DNA from: Candidula unifasciata
Taxonomy: Eukaryota > Mollusca > Gastropoda > Stylommatophora > Geomitridae
Assembly: GCA_905116865.2 (NCBI GenBank)
Contig: CAJHNH020008449.1
Coordinates: forward strand, 32,501-96,500
Direction of reading: 5' to 3'
DNA length: 64,000 nucleotides
Position numbers and translations under genes: made by a program. The notes under the pieces are model-generated. The model worked only from the letters and a program-made list of their open reading frames with translations. It did not search any database and was not told the origin of the DNA. Positions 54,090-64,000 of this stretch are shown here, piece by piece (the stretch's first letter is position 1; each line of letters begins with the position of its first letter).

Positions 54090-54310
54090 CAAAAGGGGGG
54101 GGGGGGGCTGCGTGGTCTCGGGGCATGGTGTCTGCCTCGAGTGCTAGAGGTTCCGGGTTCAATCCCCGGAAAGGACTATTATTTTTTTACGTGGACTTGA
54201 ATTGAATTGGATTTCTAGGAATTCCCCCTATTCTCAGACTTGAGTTAAAAGAAGAACGGAGTATTTATGGGTTACAACCCGCGTATTGTGATGTTGATCC
54301 GTTGCTCAAA
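54090..54310 (+). mobile_element. SINE family H, internally deleted, with 16-bp target duplication
   Basis: After a G-run, the tRNA-like head ctgcgtggtctcggggcatg, ccgggttcaatccccgg (B box) is followed by acgtggacttgaattgaatt and cggagtatttatgggttac. CCACAGAGTAC(T/C)TATG flanks it at 54074-54089 and 54311-54326, one mismatch in 16. The middle of the element is missing compared with 1017-1394. Confidence 0.92.
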
Positions 54311-54394
54311 CCACAGAGTACCTATGTAACTTTGTGCTGTGATAAAAGTGTGTATAACTGTCACTACTGTCTGTTTTACCACTTTTTAGGGCAG

Positions 54395-54552
54395 TGTAAA
54401 CAGGGGGTCCTGAGTAGGATTTAGGGCCGCTTGACTGGTGCTGTCGCTACGGACTGTACAGGTTAGGATGTTTAATTCTGCCCTCGACAGAAAAGCTCCA
54501 TCACTTTGCCGCGAGTCGAACCCGTGTCCCGCGAACGAGAGAACCACGTTGT
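54395..54552 (-). mobile_element. SINE family G copy
   Basis: Minus strand: acacgggttcgactcg (B box), gatggagcttttctgtcg, attaaacatcctaacctgta, gcgacagcaccagtcaagcg. It matches the two plus-strand segments inside the Helitron. Confidence 0.72.
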
Positions 54553-54619
54553 AAAATATTATATTTTGAAATGTTTGTCCATAAATTTACTTGACTTCCT
54601 TTTCATGTATTCTATTGTC

Positions 54620-54894
54620 CGATGTCGGCTCTGTGGCTAAGGCGATGCGAACGCTTCGTAATGCCGGGGTACCGGGTTCGATCCCAGCTGCGGGCCATAC
54701 GCCTTGCGTTGGTTTCGACAGTGGTATCGGGGAGGCGACTGTCCAGGAAGCAATGGCAAACTACTGGACGTAAATTTGCATAGTGAAACCACACAACAGC
54801 CAGTGGCTGATGGTATTGGTTTTGCAACGTCCATAAAGGATATGCAACTAACCTTTTAAAAATTGTCAAATGTGTTCTAATCTTCATTTTTCCT
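54620..54894 (+). mobile_element. SINE family B with perfect 12-bp target duplication
   Basis: gatgtcggctctgtggctaa, B box gggttcgatccc, gacagtggtatcggggaggc, aatggcaaactactggacgt, aaccacacaacagcc and ggatatgcaactaacctttt, then an AT-rich 3' tail. TATTCTATTGTC lies on both sides (54608-54619 and 54895-54906), fixing the element at 275 bp. Confidence 0.94.
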
Positions 54895-54906
54895 TATTCT
54901 ATTGTC

Positions 54907-55234
54907 AAGCGTCCATACCGTACTGGTACTACCTTTCCGTTTTAGTAAACAAGGCGAGTAAGGACTCATGCTGCATGGGCGATATAAGTTCAACAATACT
55001 GCCCGGACAGGAGGAACTTCATCCCTGGCCACAATAGCCCGTCTCCATAAGCTAGCATTCGCATGCCTAACAACCCCAAACCGTCTGAAAAGACGGACTG
55101 ATACCAATAAATCAGTCGTAAGATATATCCTATTCTTCCTTTTGACTTATTTGACTGTTGAATATGTCCTCAGATATGCAATCTCCCCACTCCTTTATGT
55201 TACCGAATCTTTGTTCGTTACTTGCTAACGTCAT
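54907..55234. other. Unassigned sequence
   Basis: Short overlapping ORFs without motifs. It may contain more of the LINE to the right. Confidence 0.45.
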
Positions 55235-55480
55235 CAAAGGATGGAGATACTGATGGCTTGGACACGTCTGCAAAAACCCTAGTTAAATTGTGGCAAAGAC
55301 AGCCCTTCAATGAATGGCTGATGAAAAAAGAAGACGTGGACGACGACTAAGGGAGACATGGAGAAGGACAAAAGACAGGGAAACGAAGAAATGCAAAATG
55401 ACGTGGAATACCACAGGCAGAACAGCAGCAGGCGGACAGGAATTCAGTTCACTTGTGAATGCTTTATGTATCAACCGTGA
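55235..55480 (+). mobile_element. Non-LTR retrotransposon tail
   Basis: ggagatactgatggcttgga gives RYWWLGHV, and the frame from 55314 reads KRRRGRRLRETWRRTKDRET, then GQEFSSLVNALCINRD. W(L)GHV, R-G-R-x(5)-W-R-R-T and F-x-x-L-V-x-A-L-C are conserved LINE tail features. Confidence 0.8.
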
Positions 55481-56158
55481 CATGAAGTGGATAGAGATAT
55501 TTTTAGATACATTTTTCTATGTATCCTCAGATATCCATTTCTCTAACTATGACTCTTTGAGTCAGTCAAACACAAATGTATTTACGAAAGAAACGTGTGA
55601 ATGACTCAGCGAGTAACCACTGTCTCTTGAGCAAACCTTATAGGCTACACTCAGACAGTCATCCGATATCATCATCTTTGAGTGGGCTTAGGGTTACATC
55701 AAGCAGACTGGCACACTTCACGTCAAATGCCATGAAATGGAAACGAAAAAAAAAAAAAAAAAAAGATTGAAACTATAATTAAAACGGAAATAGAGGAAAT
55801 TGAACAGTAATCACATTTTGGGCAGATAAAGTAACTTGAGTTATTTGAAACTGGAGATGTGGCGTAGATGCAATCTTCCAATCTTTTTTTTTTTTTAAAG
55901 AAACTGAAACACTTGTGCTTGCGTACATATTTTAAGGCATACATATCTAGGAAGTTACCTCCATCCTCATTCGCATGCTTAATCTTTCAACACTGATGCG
56001 TTTCGAATTCTCAAGCTATTAGTTTTTAGACACATCGTACTACTAAACAACTTTCTGATTTCTTTCCAATATGTTGTCCGTTAACCTCGTATTCTATGTC
56101 CCTCTCTTCTAAATGAGCTGGGAAGTCTGAAAGCACTTATGGAAATGTAGCGGCGCAT
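55481..56158. other. Unassigned sequence
   Basis: A-run at 55747-55764. No gene recognised. Confidence 0.5.
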
Positions 56159-56167
56159 GTTTACAGG

Positions 56168-56441
56168 GGAAGTCGCCTTGGCGTAGCAGTTAGACGCTCG
56201 CGTGCGGATCAGAAGGTCGTGGGTTCGCTCCCTGACAAAGCCGGACTTTTTTCAAAAATAACCTTGACTCCCAGGTCGACCCAGCCTTGAGTGGGTACCG
56301 GGTGCAGTCCCGGGAAGTAAAGGTAGCCGGCGTTATGCTGACCACATCACCCATTTTGTGCCGTTTTATCTATAAAGATATAGGTCTAACAGTATATGCC
56401 CTATACGCCTAAAGGCGTGGAAAAGGGTACTTTACTTACAC
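56168..56441 (+). mobile_element. SINE family C with perfect 9-bp target duplication
   Basis: ggaagtcgccttggcgtagc, agttagacgctcgcgtgcgg, gtcgtgggttcgctccct, tcccaggtcgacccagcctt, tatgctgaccacatcaccc, ctatacgcctaaaggcgtgg and gtactttactt. GTTTACAGG flanks it at 56159-56167 and 56442-56450. It is the best reference copy for the family. Confidence 0.95.
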
Positions 56442-56502
56442 GTTTACAGGACTTTGCTATATTGCATAACTAACCCCAGAATTTCTGTTTGGGGATGTTA
56501 AT

Positions 56503-56778
56503 CTTCTTCTTCTTCTTCTTCTTCGCGTTCACCAGCTGTACACTCTGGCGGAAAGTTCTGGTTGTTCGTCCACTACTGAACTGCAGTCCTGCGTGTGCAT
56601 CAGTTTTACAGATCTCATTCTCTTGAATACAGACTGTTGGTTCCTTGCCTCTCCGGCAGATGCACTACGACTTCAAAGGAAGCTCCCCAATTAGTTGACT
56701 CTTACGACATGCTTTTGGGGAGGCAGTGGGTCTATTCTTGTTTTTCCCACAATGGGGCCCCGGAACCCACACCGGGGA
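56503..56778 (-). mobile_element. Retroposon family D, complete copy with perfect 11-bp target duplication
   Basis: Begins with a cttcttcttcttcttc run, cgcgttcaccagctgtacac and ends gggccccggaacccacaccg. GGGATGTTAAT is found on both sides (56492-56502 and 56779-56789), fixing the element at 276 bp. The CTT end, read on the minus strand, is a GAA tail, so the element's sense strand is minus. No clear A/B boxes were seen, so the promoter type is open. Confidence 0.93.
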
Positions 56779-56811
56779 GGGATGTTAATTATTTCATTAA
56801 ACACTATAGGT

Positions 56812-56890
56812 TGAGTAGGTTGCCATCGCTCATTGACCGGTCGGCTCTCGATATCATCTGTAGAAACCAACGCAAGGCGGTCTAGGCAGC
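56812..56890 (-). mobile_element. SINE family B fragment
   Basis: tgagtaggttgccatcgctc, gaccggtcggctctcgatat and aaaccaacgcaaggcgg: the central part only. Confidence 0.7.
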
Positions 56891-56899
56891 ATTTTCAAG

Positions 56900-57210
56900 T
56901 TTACAAAGAAAATAGTACACGACCCTTTTCCACTCAATAAGGCGTAACGGGCCCATAGTCCTAGACACGTTTTTATAGACCATTCGGCACTCCGTGGGGT
57001 ATATGTTTAGCATCGCGCACAATTATCTTTACTTCCCAAGACTCTACCTGGTAGCCCCTCAAGGCTGGACCGACCTGGCAGCCAAAGCCATTTTTGAAGG
57101 ACCCCCCCCCCCCCCCCCCCCCGAGCTAAGTTTGAATTTTAACCCACGCCCTTCTAATCCGCAGGCGAGAGTTCTATCGGTTACTCAACGACGGTTCCAC
57201 ACAGCAATTT
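56900..57210 (-). mobile_element. SINE family C copy
   Basis: acacgacccttttccactca, tttatagaccattcggcact, tctacctggtagcccctcaa, ggctggaccgacctggcagc, a C-run of about 20 at 57103-57122, then acccacgcccttctaatccg. The homopolymer has expanded inside the element. Confidence 0.82.
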
Positions 57211-57756
57211 ACGATCCTCTATATACCTCAACTTATCTTCTTTTAAAGAAAAAGAACGAAGGCGACAATGACCTCAGCTTTCCTGAAACACCACAGCAAA
57301 CCAATTTTCAGTGTAACCTCTCAAAATGTTAAAAGATGCGAGTGTAATATTCCGTTCCTCTTGTGTCCTCCCATCAAACACTCGCCAGCCAGCTCACCCC
57401 CGCCCCTCTCATCACAAAATTGCCTAGATCAGTCGGTAACTTCAGTGTAATCACCACTGGGGTTTCCCTCAAGCCAGCACGTGATCAAACATTTCAAGGT
57501 CGCAGGAGATGATACTTCTTTGAGTTTCTCTGTCATTTTCTTCTACACAGCTCGATCTTCTCCTTTCACTCCAGTTCTCGATATTTCTTTCTATCGCTTC
57601 ATTACTCCCTCTTCTTTTTACTCGATTTCTCCATCTCTCCTTCTTTAATAGACATCTCCTTTTCTCTTCATTTCACTCGAGCTTGCCTTCTCTTTTTGTT
57701 TAACTTGATCGTTCCGTCCCTCTTTTTTTTTACTCAAATTCTTCATTTCTCTTTTT

Positions 57757-57765
<9 letters not shown>
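57211..57765. other. Unassigned, pyrimidine-rich to the right
   Basis: tctc- and cttt-rich sequence grading into the CT array. Confidence 0.5.

Positions 57766-57824
<59 letters not shown>
57766..57824. repeat. CT microsatellite
   Basis: C9 followed by about 28 ct units. Confidence 0.97.
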
Positions 57825-57827
<3 letters not shown>

Positions 57828-58244
57828 GTCTCAATCTCACTTCACCAAGATCAAAGTATTTACATTAAAAAAGGGGTGGTGGTATGGGGTGGGGGCGAGA
57901 GGGGGATATCTAGAAACAAGAATGTTCGGATAGAAGGGGAAAAAAGAAACAAGAATATTTAGTTTTGAATAAAGTAGATTTCGCCTTTCGGTTCGAAGGA
58001 TTCATTTATTTGCTTCATTTTAATGAACTGCTCCTGTAATAAGTAAATACTTGACAAAATACAGCGAAATATGCCAGGTAATAAATAATGTAATCTCTTG
58101 TTTGTGTCTTCTTTGTTCAAATTATAAGGTAACTAAGATGTAGGTATACTGGGTACATCCTGAGTCAGGTCTTCATCACATATGACTAAGTTACCTATAT
58201 CAATAGTTAGTACCGTCTGTTCTTCGTTAACTTTGTCATTGCCA
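57825..58244. other. Unassigned sequence
   Basis: No recognised feature. Confidence 0.5.
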
Positions 58245-58680
58245 AGAAGTCGCAACTCTTCGTCATTATCAGGTGCCTTGCTAGCTGCCGTAGGCGTTCA
58301 TGCGTCTCCACAGATCTCGGTCTTTGTTGTTGTGGATCAATTTCCTTGACGATATTCCCTATGGCTACTTTATTAGGCCATCCATCATGATTTCTCGGTC
58401 TGCCAGTGATCTTTCCAGTCGTCACGATATTTTCCAATGCTCATTTTCTCATCACATGACTAAAGAATTTTGTTTGTTTCCTTCTCATTGTTGTATTATA
58501 TAATGTTCAGCCTTCATAAGCCATTTTCAGGCATTCTTTTTTAGTTATTCTGGCAGTCCAAGGTATTCGCAACATTCTTCTCAAGAATCACATTGCAGTT
58601 GCCCCCAAACTCTTTATTAATTTGTTTGCTCACATTCCAAAATTCACTGCCGCACAACAGAAAAGGCTCGAAAAGAGAGG
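58245..58680 (-). mobile_element. Non-LTR retrotransposon RT C-terminal region
   Basis: Minus-strand frame EPFLLCGSEFWNVSKQINKE, then NVILEKNVANTLDCQNN, NIIQYNNEKETNKIL and IVTTGKITGRPRNHDGW. It aligns with LLYGSEFW...WFLRRMLRIPW...GHVMR...TGKI of the 59222-59690 copy. Frameshifts and stops are present. The right border is a G-run at 58681. Confidence 0.78.
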
Positions 58681-58694
58681 GGGGGGGGGGGAAA

Positions 58695-58726
58695 CATTGT
58701 CACAATAAGACGGTTGACAGCCACTG
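58695..58726 (+). mobile_element. SPIN/URR1-like MITE, terminal fragment
   Basis: gtcacaataagacggttgac and agccactg resemble the last 30 bp of the complete element at 50138-50350. It follows directly on a G-run and the rest is absent. Confidence 0.5.
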
Positions 58727-58794
58727 GCCTAAAGAAAGATGAACAATGAAAAAAGCTAAACTATGTTATGATGGAGTTCTTAGTACAGATGTCC

Positions 58795-59190
58795 TGTCTG
58801 ATCCGTGTGCAACTTTTCTAGAATCATGTCCTCATCTTTATTGAAGTCTGCCTTACAAGATCCACAGGATAAACTTAGCTTTGATGATGAAGTTGAAGCT
58901 TTAGATCCAAAATGACTCTGGTATGCTTTAGCTGTTCCAGTTTCTTTTAACACCCAATCAGGGAGGTGATAAGTGGAACAGCCTTTTCCGACTCTTATCA
59001 GTCAAAATTTTATTGTCAAGACAGCATTTAAGAAGTCAGATATATCCCGTTTCTTGGTTAGATTTTATAAATTCACTCCAAATGAAAAATACCTAAAAAA
59101 AACATCTACAATTTAAACGTCAAAAACGCTATCTAAATGCAAGAGAAAACATCTAAATCTGGATGTAAAACATCCAAAGTGGCAACACTG
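58795..59190 (-). mobile_element. hAT element, second copy, 3' end unresolved
   Basis: The right border is gtggcaacactg at 59179-59190, the element's 5' terminus in reverse. The interior matches 19962-20330 at roughly 85%: frames include AKAYQSHFGSKASTSSS and GSCKADFNKDEDMIL. It extends further into transposase-like sequence than the first copy, but the opposite inverted terminus was not found, so the left end is truncated or disrupted. Confidence 0.82.
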
Positions 59191-59221
59191 GCAGCCAGCA
59201 GGTATTAAACGAAATTCCTTC

Positions 59222-59690
59222 TGATCCTGCATTCATCATCATCTTCATGTGCCCTGCTAAATGGCGCAGACGCTCGTGCGTCTCCACAGATCACAATCCC
59301 CGATTGCCTGGAGCAGCTCTCTTGGTGATATTCTTCCATGCCATCGTTTCAGCCCATCCTGCATGATCTCTTGTGGTCTGCCTCTAGCCCTTTTTCACTG
59401 ATCTTTCCAGTTGTCACGACGTTTTCCAATGCCTCTCTTCTCATTATGTGGCAGAAGAACAGTGTTTGTTTCTTTCTTATTGTTGTATATAGAGATCTAC
59501 TTTCATTAGCTTCTTTCAAGCAATCGTTCTTAGTTACTCTGGCCGTCTAAGGTATTCGTAGCATTCGTATCAGAAACCACATCTCTGTTACTACCAAATT
59601 TTTCCTAATTTGTTCACTGACATAAGATTCGCTGTCATACAGCAGAACAGGTTCTGTGTAACATTTTAGCACCCTCTTTCTGACAGATCC
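59222..59690 (-). mobile_element. Non-LTR retrotransposon RT C-terminal region
   Basis: Minus-strand frame EPVLLYDSESYVSEQIRKNL, EMWFLIRMLRIP, TIRKKQTLFFCHIMRREALE and NVVTTGKISEKG, ending GDARASAPFSRAHEDDD with a GAT-type 3' end. Best preserved member of this family in the window (about 150 codons), with one in-frame stop after RIP. Confidence 0.85.
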
Positions 59691-59789
59691 TGCATTATGT
59701 AAGGCTTTCTGCGTGGCATCTGAAACTAGTCACATAATGGTTCAGAGGGGTCCAAATAAAATTAAGGAATTTGAGTTTTCTATTATTAA

Positions 59790-60368
<579 letters not shown>

Positions 60369-60777
60369 CAAGAAGTAAATAAAAGAACTGCCTCGAAACG
60401 TGTGTACTGTATGCAGCATTCTCAAAGCTTTCTTGATTTTCTGCACACAGCAATGTCTCCAGTGTCACTCTGTCCCACTAAGCTAACCCCCGCCCCGCCC
60501 CAAACACGTTGACATAGAAAAACGAACTAGTACATTTCAAACACCGCCCGTAGACAGATAGCTTGTCACACTGCCCTTCAATTATCTAACCGGATGTCAA
60601 CGATTCGCAAAAGCATATAAAATGTTTACACAACTGTGGAATAGTTTAACAAAAAGTACAGTGCTTAACCCTTTTCTGTGCACAACTTATGGAACTGACG
60701 TCCAGATCAGGAGCTCCCGTTTAGCTGGCTGTTCAGGACTCTGAGGCTCCTCTCCCATCCCATAAAATGCCTACAGC
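60369..60777. other. Unassigned sequence
   Basis: No recognised feature. Confidence 0.5.
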
Positions 60778-60880
60778 TGGCATGTCAAACTGGCAGACCG
60801 CGGGTCGCGCGCGGCTCTTTGCAAGTAAACTCATGGCCCGCACAAAGAAAATATTCTGCGATAATTTTGCATTGAAGGCT
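60778..60880 (+). mobile_element. Possible hAT terminal fragment
   Basis: agctggcatgtcaaactggc, agaccgcgggtcgcgcgcgg and actcatggcccgcac resemble a hAT terminal class beginning CAG-GGC-TGTCAAACT. One end only. Confidence 0.35.
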
Positions 60881-60927
60881 CCAATTAGTTGTCTTGTGCG
60901 ACCCGCATGACGACAAAATCTGACCCT

Positions 60928-61045
60928 AAAAGAAGAAGAAGAAGAAGAAGAAGAAGAGGGAAAAAGAGAAAAACAAAAAAGAAGAGCTCCACACTACAAG
61001 AAGAAGAAGAATAAGGAGAAAAAGAGGAAACAAGGAGAAGGAAAT
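60928..61045. repeat. GAA-rich imperfect microsatellite
   Basis: aga/gaa units with interruptions. Confidence 0.9.
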
Positions 61046-61540
61046 AAAAAAAGCTGAACACTACACACATTTACACATATTTGGCAGTACAGTCCACTGT
61101 AAAAGAAGTCGTGGGTGGATAGATAAAATGTTAACACATGTCATACCCGATACAATCCCAAACCTACCAAGCAGCCAGTTATCTTATCCGACTTATAATC
61201 CGGGGAGGTAAGCCCGGACAGGGGAGACAAACAAATACGAAGTTGTCCATGTAACATCTGCTATCACCCGCCTACATTGGAAGTCTGCTCACTATTTACG
61301 TGGGACTATCTCCACTCCCGTGGTATATCCAATACTTGCTTATGGCAGTTGTATCGGCTTCTTCGTATTTCCTTTCAGCGGTGATACGGTTTAATCCAAG
61401 TCTGGGGAGATAACCCCAGTCATGCCTTCCACTAACTTGTGTTTTTCTATGGATGTGATAATGCCACCACGTGGGGTGGAAACATGATGTTTGTTAGTGC
61501 TTTGGATGTATCACTTTGTGTGTGTGTTTGTGTGCAGCAG
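61046..61540. other. Unassigned sequence
   Basis: No recognised feature. Confidence 0.5.
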
Positions 61541-61600
61541 GCAGGGCCGGATTTTATGATTTTGGTGCCCAACACGCCCACCCCGCCCCCCCCCTTTTCT
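61541..61600 (+). mobile_element. Possible hAT-like terminal fragment
   Basis: cagggccggattttatgatt, ttggtgcccaacacgccc, the same terminal class as 46551. It merges into C-runs. Confidence 0.35.
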
Positions 61601-61610
61601 CCCCCCCCCA

Positions 61611-61837
61611 CAGGGTCACCAAAGACCATCGGAAAACACATATTCATTGAAGTTATGAAGACAAATAATTGTTTGTGGGTGGCCACAACATGAGGGCACT
61701 GTATTAAAGGGTGGCCACAACATGAGGGCACTATAATAAAGGGTGACCACAACATGAGGGCACTGTATTAAAGGGTGGCCACAACATGAGGGCACTGTAT
61801 TAAAGGATCGCGGCATTAGGAAGGTTAACAGCCACTG
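61611..61837 (+). mobile_element. SPIN/URR1-like MITE with internal 32-bp tandem amplification
   Basis: gaccatcggaaaacacatat and the end ggcattaggaaggttaac, agccactg match 50138-50350. Between them a 32-bp segment (gggtggccacaacatgaggg, cactgtattaaa) is repeated four times head to tail at 61677-61804. The 5' terminus is missing and replaced by C-runs. The overlapping minus-strand frames (CCGHPLIQCPHVV) are repeat translations. Confidence 0.82.
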
Positions 61838-61848
61838 CTATAGTACAA

Positions 61849-62124
61849 TAAGGAAGCCGCTGTGGTGTAGCGGTAACATGCTCGTCTGTTGAACCGAAAG
61901 GTCGTGGTTTTGGGTTGTGACAGAACCCGACTTTCTCACAAATGACGTTGGCTCCTAGGTCGACCCAGTCATGAATGGGTCCCAGGTGGAGTCCAGGGTA
62001 ATAAAGGCGGTCGGCGTGATGCTGACCACATCACCCAACGAGTGCCGACTGGTCTACACAATATAGTTCTATCCCTATAATCTCAATATGGCTAAAGTCG
62101 TGGAAAAAGTTCTTTTACTTTAGG
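61849..62124 (+). mobile_element. SINE family C, full copy
   Basis: ggaagccgctgtggtgtagc, ggtaacatgctcgtctgttg, tcctaggtcgacccagtcat, gcgtgatgctgaccacatca and aaagtcgtggaaaaagttct. The tail merges directly into family A. Confidence 0.87.
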
Positions 62125-62367
62125 TAGGAAGATAGGTAGTTGTACCCCACCAGGACATGACACAAGCGATAAACACCCGATGACACAAAGTGCCACCATG
62201 CGGATGAGGATCACCCGTGGAGAGGTTCCAGGAACCCCTTTCAGCCATTGGGCCATATCTATGGCCATAGTTATGGTCCAGCTATATTCAGGACCCCCCG
62301 GCAAAAAGCCAGGGTTGGGCTTCAAAATAACCACACACACAAAAAAACTGCATCCCACGAGGGGAAA
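62125..62367 (-). mobile_element. Interspersed repeat family A, full copy
   Basis: ggtaggaagataggtagttg, tacccCACCAGGACAT, gataaacacccgatgacaca, gccaccatgcggatgaggat, agccagggttgggcttcaaa and gcatcccacgagggg. It abuts a family C SINE without spacer. Confidence 0.88.
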
Positions 62368-62718
62368 ACTGTAGTCGTTAAAGTCGCTAAAGTGTTAACA
62401 GGCACACAAATGCTCCATCTGACAGTGACAGATTTTAAATACGAACACCTGTTATGTTCTAAATACACCAGACATCAAGAATAGCAATTAGCTCCGATAT
62501 ATGTATTTATTTGTGCGTTTCGATGTCTGGATCACAGGACAGGTACAAAGAAGTACGGATTGGGTATTACTGAGGCATATCTAACACCCAGGTGCGACAC
62601 TAACTATCCCCAGATAAGGCAAGTCTGAGTGCCGGGTGTTGATAATCGAGGGTCACCTTCAGATGTATCCTATGGCACTTGAAGGTAGGCATTTTAGTTT
62701 TTTGAAGTTTCTCCATAT
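62368..62718. other. Unassigned sequence
   Basis: No recognised feature. Confidence 0.5.
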
Positions 62719-62905
62719 CGGCATCAGTGGCTCAGGCTTTGAGAACGGCTTCGTAATGCCCATTTGACAGGTTTGATCCCAGCTGCATGCGATCTGGTAA
62801 CAGACTGCTTTGTGTTGGTTCCGTCAGGGTTATCGAACAGCCGACCGTCCACGCAGTAAGCAATGCTGGGGTTGACCCTACAACGTCCTGTAAAGGACAG
62901 GTAAC
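62719..62905 (+). mobile_element. SINE family B, diverged copy
   Basis: catcagtggctcaggctttg, aggtttgatcccagctgcat, tgctttgtgttggttccgtc, aacagccgaccgtccacgca and caacgtcctgtaaaggacag, with an internal deletion. Confidence 0.78.
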
Positions 62906-63164
62906 TATGACAGAAGCAGCACTAACGGGAAGCAGCACTGGCCCGCTACCCAACCAGAAGTTAGGATTCACAAGACGATGACGCAAAGAAAACACTGTTG
63001 TGTGTGTGTGTATGTGTGGGGGGGGGGGGGGGGGGGGTTTGGCAAAAAAGAGCAGGGGAGGGAAGGGGCTCAGCTTTATTATACATTTTCTAGAGGTCGG
63101 GGGGGGGGGGGGGGGGGTCCCTTAAACAGTTACACATTGTTTGGGTGTTATAATAATAATAATG
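62906..63164. other. Unassigned, with GT and two long G-runs
   Basis: GT run at about 62998-63018, then G-runs at about 63019-63037 and 63100-63117, about 60 bp apart. Confidence 0.6.
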
Positions 63165-63334
63165 GGTTCTTTCCTTTTAGCGACCACATCACGTGTGATT
63201 TATGAGACTTCCCATATTATAGGGGGGGTTGAAGTTAGTAGTAGTAAGCATTTATTTAACACTAACCCTTAACCAACTATGATACGGGATGTCAATAAAT
63301 CACGCGTGATGTGATAGCTAAACAGAAAAGAACC
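63165..63334. mobile_element. Palindromic MITE family K, copy 2
   Basis: ggttctttccttttagcgac, cacatcacgtgtgatttatg at the left are the inverse of cacgcgtgatgtgatagcta, aacagaaaagaacc at the right, arms of about 55 bp. The interior agcatttatttaacactaac matches the reverse of the 4253 copy's interior. Flanks TAATAATG and TAATGATG agree at 7 of 8 bases, a likely target duplication. Confidence 0.82.
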
Positions 63335-63627
63335 TAATGATGTGTTGAATGACACATAAATATAAAGACATCTAAAGAAATATGAAATATCCTAATTCGA
63401 TTTGTTCCTAAACAGCATGTCGTAAAAGCCGACTTCTTAGGAGTTAGATGAAATCGGATCTGCTTGGCCAAACGGAGGAGATATCCCAGCCTACCTGTAA
63501 ATCATGTAAATCTTCTATCTTTCTACTTCTTTCTATGAGTGCCGATCATTACACTTTCTGTTACCTGATTAATTCTGTAAATCATAGCATAGTGCGCCAA
63601 ACGTAATCTAAAGAGCGAATGCAGAAG
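63335..63627. other. Unassigned
   Basis: cagcatgtcgtaaaagccga at 63415 shares the gtcgtaa(a/g)ag(t/c)cgac core with family D but nothing else does. Confidence 0.4.
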
Positions 63628-63697
63628 AAGGAGAAGAAGGAGAAAAAGAAGAAGGAAAAGAAGAAGAAGAAGAAGAAGAAGAAGAAGAAGAAGAAGA
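63628..63697. repeat. GAA microsatellite
   Basis: gaag/gaa units. Gives poly-Leu/poly-Phe minus-strand ORFs that are not genes. Confidence 0.95.
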
Positions 63698-64000
63698 TGT
63701 GGGCGCTGTGGAAGGGGGGCAGCGGTGACAGAAGAGGGGGGGGGGGCAGGGATAAGCTTCCACATACGGTCACCCTTATATATTTGGAAGCATAAAGACA
63801 ACGACATTAGAGTAGTGACCGCTAGAAGAAAGTATGTTTGAACGGTTACAATCGTTTATATGTCGACAGTCACGTAGACCAGATGCGCAATTATTGAGGG
63901 TATTCAGGACCCATTATGACAATTGTCAGCAACTGTGTTAGAGCTCTGTATGTTACGCCTAACACATGTCTCGGATCCTAAAAGTCTGGCTTCTCCTATA
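63698..64000. other. Unassigned sequence to the right edge
   Basis: G-run at 63737-63746. Nothing else recognised. Confidence 0.5.

Noticed and set aside
54620..54700. Possible tRNA gene at the start of the family B SINE
   Set aside because: Same reasoning: tRNA-like boxes, but the element continues 275 bp and is bounded by its own target duplication.
61447..61816. Cys/His-rich minus-strand ORFs (CCGHPLIQCPHVV) suggestive of a zinc finger
   Set aside because: Produced by the four 32-bp repeats inside a MITE; Cys/His spacing follows the repeat and not a finger fold.

Overview
This is repeat-dense eukaryotic intergenic DNA with no host gene I can defend. Nothing in it looks bacterial: there are no operons, no long high-quality ORFs and no ribosome-binding-site context. 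The long ORFs are almost all translated microsatellites or minisatellites. The mix of tRNA-derived SINEs, decayed ends of non-LTR retrotransposons, hAT, piggyBac-like and Helitron DNA transposons, and very abundant simple repeats fits an animal genome. The style of the LINE tails and the SINE density make me favour a mollusc, perhaps a gastropod, but that is inference and not certain.

Layout. 0-6.3 kb: three minisatellites, a palindromic MITE beside a large AGT array, an unassigned 106-codon ORF and three copies of a ~215 bp repeat (family A). 6.8-15.5 kb: LINE tails and dense SINE families B, C, D and H, including nested insertions (10.5 kb, 11.5-12.1 kb, 12.75-13.3 kb), a long inverted repeat and CTT/CTTT arrays. 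15.6-19.5 kb: the least repetitive, AT-rich stretch. 19.5-27.1 kb: a complete short hAT element with a perfect 8-bp target duplication, a 50-bp minisatellite, a fold-back element between GA arrays, a GT-rich VNTR and two Helitron 3' ends. 27.2-31.5 kb: LINE tails, a SINE with an internal GACA expansion and a fold-back repeat. 31.6-33.7 kb: a 2-kb array of a 49-bp unit. 34-51 kb: scattered repeats, LINE tails, a second piggyBac-like MITE, a ~40-bp minisatellite split by insertions, and a SPIN/URR1-like hAT MITE. 51.4-53.4 kb: a GACA array and a minisatellite with 36/72/144-bp hierarchy. 53.6-64 kb: many more SINEs, several with exact target duplications, LINE tails, a second hAT copy, a 580-bp AGT array, and a second SPIN-like copy with an internal 32-bp tandem amplification.

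Repeat families are given letters here so copies can be linked. A: ~215 bp, TACC-type simple tail. B: tRNA-derived SINE with a perfect B box. C: tRNA-derived SINE with a TTTAC tail. D: 276-bp retroposon with a GAA tail on the minus strand. E: 3' end with a TTCG tail. F, G, H: further tRNA-like SINEs. K: palindromic MITE. L: ~40-bp minisatellite. The elements do not form a pathway. What the window offers is a dated record of insertions, with at least six insertion events supported by exact or near-exact target duplications readable directly in the sequence.
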